DNA of 64,000 nucleotides from Mycolicibacterium sphagni (GTDB taxonomy: Bacteria; Actinomycetota; Actinomycetes; Mycobacteriales; Mycobacteriaceae). Made by a program: the position numbers and the translations under genes. The stretch's first letter is position 1, and every line of letters begins with the position of its first letter. The DNA lies in NCBI RefSeq assembly GCF_013337765.1, contig NZ_VBSB01000008.1, positions 1 through 64,000 of the forward strand, in the 5' to 3' direction. Positions 60,244 to 64,000 of the stretch are shown here, one piece after another. The notes under the pieces are model-generated. The model searched no databases. It saw only the letters and a program-made list of their open reading frames with translations, and was not told the origin of the DNA.

Positions 60244-61362
60244 ATGCGAGTGCGGATGAGGACCGTTCTTGATCGCGTCCTGTCGATGCGACGCGCTTCT
60301 GCGTCGAGGCTCCGGTTACCTGGTGCGGGAGGGGCTTTCGGTGCAGCGCGCGCAGGCGCTCTCGCCATCGTCCTGGCGGCCGCTGCGGTGTCTGGCGCCT
60401 GCGACGCCGAAATACCCGATCGCAGCGTGGCCGTCGAGCGGCTGGCAGAGCAGATTTCTGCCATGCCAGGCGTGCAGACAATCGGCCATACCTTCAACGA
60501 CAGTCCGGCGCAAGACATGGTCAACTTCAGCATCAGCGTCGAGGTCTCGGACGCCATCGCTGGCGAGCAGTTGGCGGCAATCACCTCTCGCTACCTGGCC
60601 GAACTCGCTAGCGGCGTATTCAGCGGCTACCACGCCGAGCTGACGGTCCGCCGTGGCTGGAACGTCTTCACGGTCGACAGCGGTAATCGCATGATTGCCA
60701 ATACTGATCAAGTCGTCGAGCAGGCTCGAGACTGGGTGGCGTTGCGGCACGAGTTTCCTTTGGCGACAGTCGAATTGAATGCGACGATAGTCCATCCTGA
60801 TGGCCCGTTGGCGGTGCAGGAATTCGGCCACTCGGACGTGGCGCGCGTTTCGCTGGCCGATCCCTCCGACTTCGCCCGTGTCGCGGACGCCGTGACGGTG
60901 TTGTCCAAGAACTTCGCCCGACTCGCCGGGATGGAGTGGACAATAACCGCCGGGCGACTTCACCCCGCGGAGATTTCCTCTCGGCGGCGGTATCCCAGTG
61001 CCGCGGAACTCGACGTGTGGGCCCGTCTCAATGTCGATCAGTCGATCCCGCACATCGATGCGTTGCGGATCAACTGGTTGACAACGTCGCCGGTCTGGTT
61101 CTCGGAGAAGACAACCCGATCACACGACGTTTCGGCTGCTTTGGCGCTGGCCACCCGACATCTGCCGATCGTCGCCGAATTATCCGCGCCAATTCTATAC
61201 AGTGCCAGCGATCAGTTGTCCGGTCATATTGGGGGCCGCGGCTACGCGCGCGGCCCCGTCGCAGTCACCGTCGGTGGCTGTACACCACGAGATCCCCTGA
61301 TCTACAGCCCAATTCCCGACGAACAGGCACTCATCGACCGGTACGCGAAGTGCCGCGGCTGA
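60244..61362 (+). CDS. Secreted lipoprotein of unknown function
   Basis: This 372-residue product has a long basic N-terminus, a hydrophobic segment (38-50) and a lipobox S-G-A-C (Cys53). ATG 60286 would give a shorter signal. The mature protein has two similar-looking halves of about 150 residues, each with mixed alpha-beta pattern ('MPGVQTIGHTFNDSPAQDMV', 'VDQSIPHIDALRINWL'). It overlaps the convergent reductase gene by 32 bases. Family unknown. Confidence 0.78.
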   Translation: MRVRMRTVLDRVLSMRRASASRLRLPGAGGAFGAARAGALAIVLAAAAVSGACDAEIPDRSVAVERLAEQISAMPGVQTIGHTFNDSPAQDMVNFSISVEVSDAIAGEQLAAITSRYLAELASGVFSGYHAELTVRRGWNVFTVDSGNRMIANTDQVVEQARDWVALRHEFPLATVELNATIVHPDGPLAVQEFGHSDVARVSLADPSDFARVADAVTVLSKNFARLAGMEWTITAGRLHPAEISSRRRYPSAAELDVWARLNVDQSIPHIDALRINWLTTSPVWFSEKTTRSHDVSAALALATRHLPIVAELSAPILYSASDQLSGHIGGRGYARGPVAVTVGGCTPRDPLIYSPIPDEQALIDRYAKCRG

Positions 61363-61840
61363 CGCGTGGGACCAGGCGCACGAACGGGAGTCGGAGTCCG
61401 ACCTGCTGGAAATCAGCCCTTGATCCGTCGACGGAGTAGCCCATCAAACGCGGCAGGACACGTCTGGCGGCCTTGGGATGGCGACAGGCGTATCGGACGA
61501 AGACCTCAGCTCCTTCCTCTCGCGTCAGCGGCAATGCAGTCGCGGACATCCTTCGCCGCCCAACCTGAATACGGACCGGCGGTGCGTCCAGTATGTTGCG
61601 GTACCAATCGGCCGTCGGGCCCCAGCCGGACGCGACGAGATAACTGTCTGTGGCGGTGTCGTATTCGGCGACTTCGAGGAGCACCAGGCGTTCTTTACCG
61701 GAGCGTCGACCGCGATGGGTCAAGAGCAGCAGCCGGTCACCGAGCAGGCCGCCCAGGCCCCACCGGTAGAGGTAGATGGGCAGCCGGAACACGAACCGCC
61801 GGAAGCCGGCAGGCGGACCGATCTTCTTGAGAACCTTCAT
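61331..61840 (-). CDS. Ddn-like deazaflavin (F420)-dependent nitroreductase family protein
   Basis: This 169-residue protein has the split-barrel pattern of the F420 nitroreductase family: 'LLLTHRGRRSGKERLVLLEV', 'LVASGWGPTADWYRNILDAP' and 'VRIQVGRRRMSATALPLT'. Such proteins reduce quinones or nitro compounds with F420H2. No F420-binding proof is possible here. Confidence 0.88.
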   Translation of the reverse strand: MKVLKKIGPPAGFRRFVFRLPIYLYRWGLGGLLGDRLLLLTHRGRRSGKERLVLLEVAEYDTATDSYLVASGWGPTADWYRNILDAPPVRIQVGRRRMSATALPLTREEGAEVFVRYACRHPKAARRVLPRLMGYSVDGSRADFQQVGLRLPFVRLVPRVSRGTSRTGR

Positions 61841-61913
61841 CGCTTGCCTCCGCGCGTCATGGCAGTTCGCGGTGGCATTCGAGACACTATGCGCCCGCGC
61901 GACATAGTTGCAG

Positions 61914-61925
61914 TATGCAATAGTT
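61914..61925. promoter_or_regulatory. Shared promoter motif TATGCAATAGTT, copy 2
   Basis: The same 12-mer as at 60227, 44 bases before the MarR start. It lies between TTGCA-GTA-TGCAA (61908-61920) and AATAG-TTAT-CTATT (61919-61932), both perfect inverted repeats. Autoregulation by MarR is likely. Confidence 0.6.
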
Positions 61926-61969
61926 ATCTATTACTGGCAAAATGGCTCTGAAACACTGGGAGGGGTGCC

Positions 61970-62446
61970 ATGCCAGATGCAGAGGACTCGACCGATGCCG
62001 TCACCGATGCGCTGCTCACCGCGTCTCGACTTCTCGTTGCCATGTCAGCGCGTTCCATCGCGGAGGTCGACGAAACCATCACGATCCCCCAGTTCCGCAC
62101 GCTGGTGATCTTGTCGACGCGTACGCCGGTGAATCTCGCCACGTTGGCCGGCCTGTTGGACGTCGCCCCGTCCACCACAGGCCGAATGGTTGACAGACTC
62201 GTCACCGCTGGCTTGATCGATCGCCAACCCCATCCTGAGTCACGCCGCGAACTTGTCGTCGAGCTGACCCCTCGCGGGCACGAAGTCGTACGAGCCGTCA
62301 CAGCGCATCGCCGCGACGAGATCGCCCAAGTGGTAGGGAAAATGCCGCCACGTGAACGGCATGGTCTGGTTCGCGCGCTGACCGCATTCACCGATGCCGG
62401 CGGCGAAACGGCCGTGCTCGCCGGCGTCGACGACCACGCGTTCTGA
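61970..62446 (+). CDS. MarR-family transcriptional regulator
   Basis: This 158-residue regulator has the winged helix 'NLATLAGLLDVAPSTTGRMV' and 'DRLVTAGLIDRQPHPESRRE', with C-terminal dimer helices. ATG 61970 fits. It is divergent from the Ddn-like gene and probably regulates it and the lipoprotein gene through the TATGCAATAGTT motif. Confidence 0.9.
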   Translation: MPDAEDSTDAVTDALLTASRLLVAMSARSIAEVDETITIPQFRTLVILSTRTPVNLATLAGLLDVAPSTTGRMVDRLVTAGLIDRQPHPESRRELVVELTPRGHEVVRAVTAHRRDEIAQVVGKMPPRERHGLVRALTAFTDAGGETAVLAGVDDHAF

Positions 62447-62488
62447 CTCCCGAGCGCTGCACCGCCCGCTCTCGATGCGATGACATCG

Positions 62489-63196
62489 TCAAAGGTGTCG
62501 GATACCCATGACCAGGAACACCGCGGCGGCCGTCCACATGATGAGGGTCAGCATCAACCGGTGGTGGATTTTCACCCACGCGTTGACCCGATCGACAAAC
62601 GCACGGGTGGCTTCCGGCGCCACCCAGAGGCAGGCAAGCGGGATCAGCGCGGCCGCGAATTCGCCCAGATTGAAGACGATCAAGGCAGCCAGGCGCGGTC
62701 CAGCTGCCGCGTCCGCGGCGAAGATCGCCGCCATCGTCGCTAGGTAGTGTGCGCCTGGCGACGCGGTACAGAGCGCCAACGTGACCGGCAGCCACACCGA
62801 GTCACCTCGCAGCGTGTTCTGAATTCGATCAGGCAGGCGAGCGAACAACGGCACCTGCGCGAGTCCGTCGATGTCGCTCGCCTCGGATGCGGGTTCCGGC
62901 GACTTGCCGAACGCGGACAGCAGCCAGCCGCTCAGCGCGGCGATCAAGCCGATGGTGAAGAGGAGTCCTGCGACAACGATTTCCACCTGCCCGGGGATCG
63001 TGCGCTGCGTTCCCAACAGCGCTCGACCGCCGGCCAGAACGGCCTCGCCGATAACGATATTCAGCGTGAAACCCACCACGAAGTAGACGGCAAGCGGCCT
63101 CGCCGGGCTCGGTCGCGACAGCAGGAACGCGCCCACGCCGACCCGCAAAGGATCGATCGTCCCCACTAATCCCATCAGCAGAACGGTGCTCCACAC
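62489..63196 (-). CDS. GAP-family membrane protein (glycolipid-addressing protein)
   Basis: This 235-residue protein has six predicted helices ('LLMGLVGTIDPLRVGVGAFLLSR', 'YFVVGFTLNIVIGEAVLAG') and the GAP/Sap pattern 'RPLAVYFVVGF'. GAP proteins are needed for surface export of glycopeptidolipids or sulfolipid in mycobacteria. It stands alone; a related role here is inferred. Confidence 0.85.
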   Translation of the reverse strand: MWSTVLLMGLVGTIDPLRVGVGAFLLSRPSPARPLAVYFVVGFTLNIVIGEAVLAGGRALLGTQRTIPGQVEIVVAGLLFTIGLIAALSGWLLSAFGKSPEPASEASDIDGLAQVPLFARLPDRIQNTLRGDSVWLPVTLALCTASPGAHYLATMAAIFAADAAAGPRLAALIVFNLGEFAAALIPLACLWVAPEATRAFVDRVNAWVKIHHRLMLTLIMWTAAAVFLVMGIRHL

Positions 63197-63451
63197 GGGT
63201 TACTCACCTCCTGCCGTAGCGTGTTATGCCCGAGTCGTACGAGAAGGTTACGGGCGGTCATGCGCTCAAGTGAGTGCGGCTCGCTCGACATCGAGCAGCT
63301 GGGCGCTTCGGCGCGCACCAGACGCCACTGTGAGCTGATTCGGACTTGAGCTCTGCGAAGTTCGTCGGGGCGTTGCGCAGCGACAGTTATGCCGTGCTAT
63401 CGAAGAGGCCGCGACTCCCCCAACTGCGAAGTCACTGAGACCCGACCCTCA

Positions 63452-63967
63452 TTACACCGCCTCGGTGGGGTGAGCTGCATTGTGCACCAGCGCTTCTGTT
63501 AGAAACTCGACGGAACGAACAAGATTGGCGAGTGCCAATCGGGTTATGCCTTCTCTCAGTTCCCATTGGTAACCCCGAATTGCTAGTACATAACTGTCCG
63601 GGACTTGGTCGAAGCATTGCCGGGTGGTCGCCAGAATCGACGACACGGACATGGCGTGCGAGGTGAAGCTGAGATCCAGTTTCGCCTCGGGGCGGCTCAC
63701 CGCGAATGAATCCACCAGCGGATCCTTGGTCGCATCCACGAACAGCACGCGCTGATAACGGCTGATCAAATCGGCGTCTTCCAGGTTGAGCTGGTAGGTG
63801 CGGCGCAGGTGCGCGCGCGTGCGGAGATCACCGCATTCCAGTCGGTCGATGAAGGCCCAACCCAAACCGTCATCCTCGCGCCCGGAGTTGCCGATGCCGT
63901 AGATCAGAGTCGCTGGATTGTCGAACAGTCCGGGTGTATTCGGTTGGAGCTCAGCGGGTGCGTTCAT
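63452..63967 (-). CDS. NiFe-hydrogenase maturation protease
   Basis: This 171-residue protein has the HybD/HoxW pattern: 'LIYGIGNSGREDDGLGWAFI' (metal-binding Asp), 'VLFVDATKDP' and a C-terminal 'YVLAIRGYQWELREGITRLA'. It should trim the C-terminus of a hydrogenase large subunit after Ni insertion. Its start overlaps the gene entering from the right edge by 17 bases. ATG 63967 is clear. Confidence 0.88.
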   Translation of the reverse strand: MNAPAELQPNTPGLFDNPATLIYGIGNSGREDDGLGWAFIDRLECGDLRTRAHLRRTYQLNLEDADLISRYQRVLFVDATKDPLVDSFAVSRPEAKLDLSFTSHAMSVSSILATTRQCFDQVPDSYVLAIRGYQWELREGITRLALANLVRSVEFLTEALVHNAAHPTEAV

Positions 63968-64000
63968 CGAGCACCCTGCCTTCGGCGTCGACGACGGAGA
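63951..64000 (-). CDS. 3' end of a gene, probably a NiFe-hydrogenase large subunit (partial)
   Basis: The minus-strand frame reads 'SVVDAEGRVLDERTR' and stops at 63951-63953, overlapping the protease start. Short acidic tails of the type xVxAxGxVLDE are found after the DPCxxCxxH motif in bidirectional hydrogenase large subunits and are removed by the protease. Only 15 residues are visible, so this is mainly context. Confidence 0.45.
   Translation of the reverse strand, partial: SVVDAEGRVLDERTR

Noticed and set aside
1..64000. tRNA, rRNA, CRISPR arrays and insertion sequences
   Set aside because: No cloverleaf, ribosomal, spacer-repeat or transposase signal was seen while reading; the only tandem repeat is coding.

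Overview
The window is high-GC actinobacterial DNA from a Mycobacterium/Mycolicibacterium-type organism, most likely a rapid grower. The main signs are a complete mce lipid-import operon, an MspA-like porin, a Ddn-like deazaflavin reductase, a GAP-family glycolipid-addressing protein, several KstD/KshA/Hsa-type steroid enzymes, and a cyclase/MscS-cNMP gene pair that matches my memory of M. tuberculosis Rv2435c-Rv2434c. Identities come from reading motifs and recalling families; no database search was run.

Layout. 1-9.0 kb: the end of yrbEA, then yrbEB and mceA-F, almost every junction a stop/start overlap, and an extra secreted protein. 9.0-10.6 kb: a KstD-like flavoprotein converging on the mce operon. 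10.7-22.3 kb: a sugar module with an ABC importer (ATPase, two permeases, lipoprotein), a GH4 glycosidase, a DMT transporter, a BadF/NAGK-type kinase, an AgaS-type SIS protein, GatZ- and GatY-type aldolase subunits and a DeoR regulator with a clear inverted-repeat operator. It looks like alpha-galactoside or amino-sugar use, with the tagatose-6-phosphate kinase step absent. 22.3-32.7 kb: a second-copy steroid/polycyclic degradation island with two KstD-like flavoproteins, KshA plus a five-cysteine partner, an HSL lipase, HsaC-, HsaA- and HsaD-like enzymes and a Baeyer-Villiger monooxygenase. No KshB or HsaB reductase is present.

32.8-37.7 kb: a membrane class III nucleotide cyclase with a degenerate active site, overlapping an MscS channel with a cyclic-nucleotide-binding domain, then an LhgO-like oxidase. 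37.7-45.9 kb: a decayed WYL regulator, a SnoaL-like protein, DUF1214 and sulfotransferase genes, a MarR regulator, EamA and MFS transporters, a thioesterase-like protein and a DmpA-type peptidase. 46-50.6 kb: a sulfurtransferase coupled to a small membrane protein and an Ltp2-like thiolase/DUF35 pair, an orphan HicB-like protein, a DUF1801 gene that lacks a normal start codon, and an enoyl-CoA hydratase.

50.8-53.8 kb: secreted proteins, including an MspA-family porin with a proline-rich partner and a protein with four 34-residue repeats. 53.9-57.0 kb: a TetR regulator facing an operon of two paralogous membrane proteins plus orphan cytochrome-oxidase subunit III- and IV-like proteins, with two perfect palindromes between. 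This is the best candidate for an undescribed system. 57.0-58.1 kb is gene-poor, with a thioredoxin remnant and several palindromes. 58.1-64 kb: an FAD monooxygenase, lipoproteins, DUF3040, a Ddn-like protein, a MarR gene sharing a 12-bp promoter motif with a nearby lipoprotein gene, a GAP protein, and a hydrogenase maturation protease following what is probably the 3' end of a NiFe-hydrogenase large-subunit gene.
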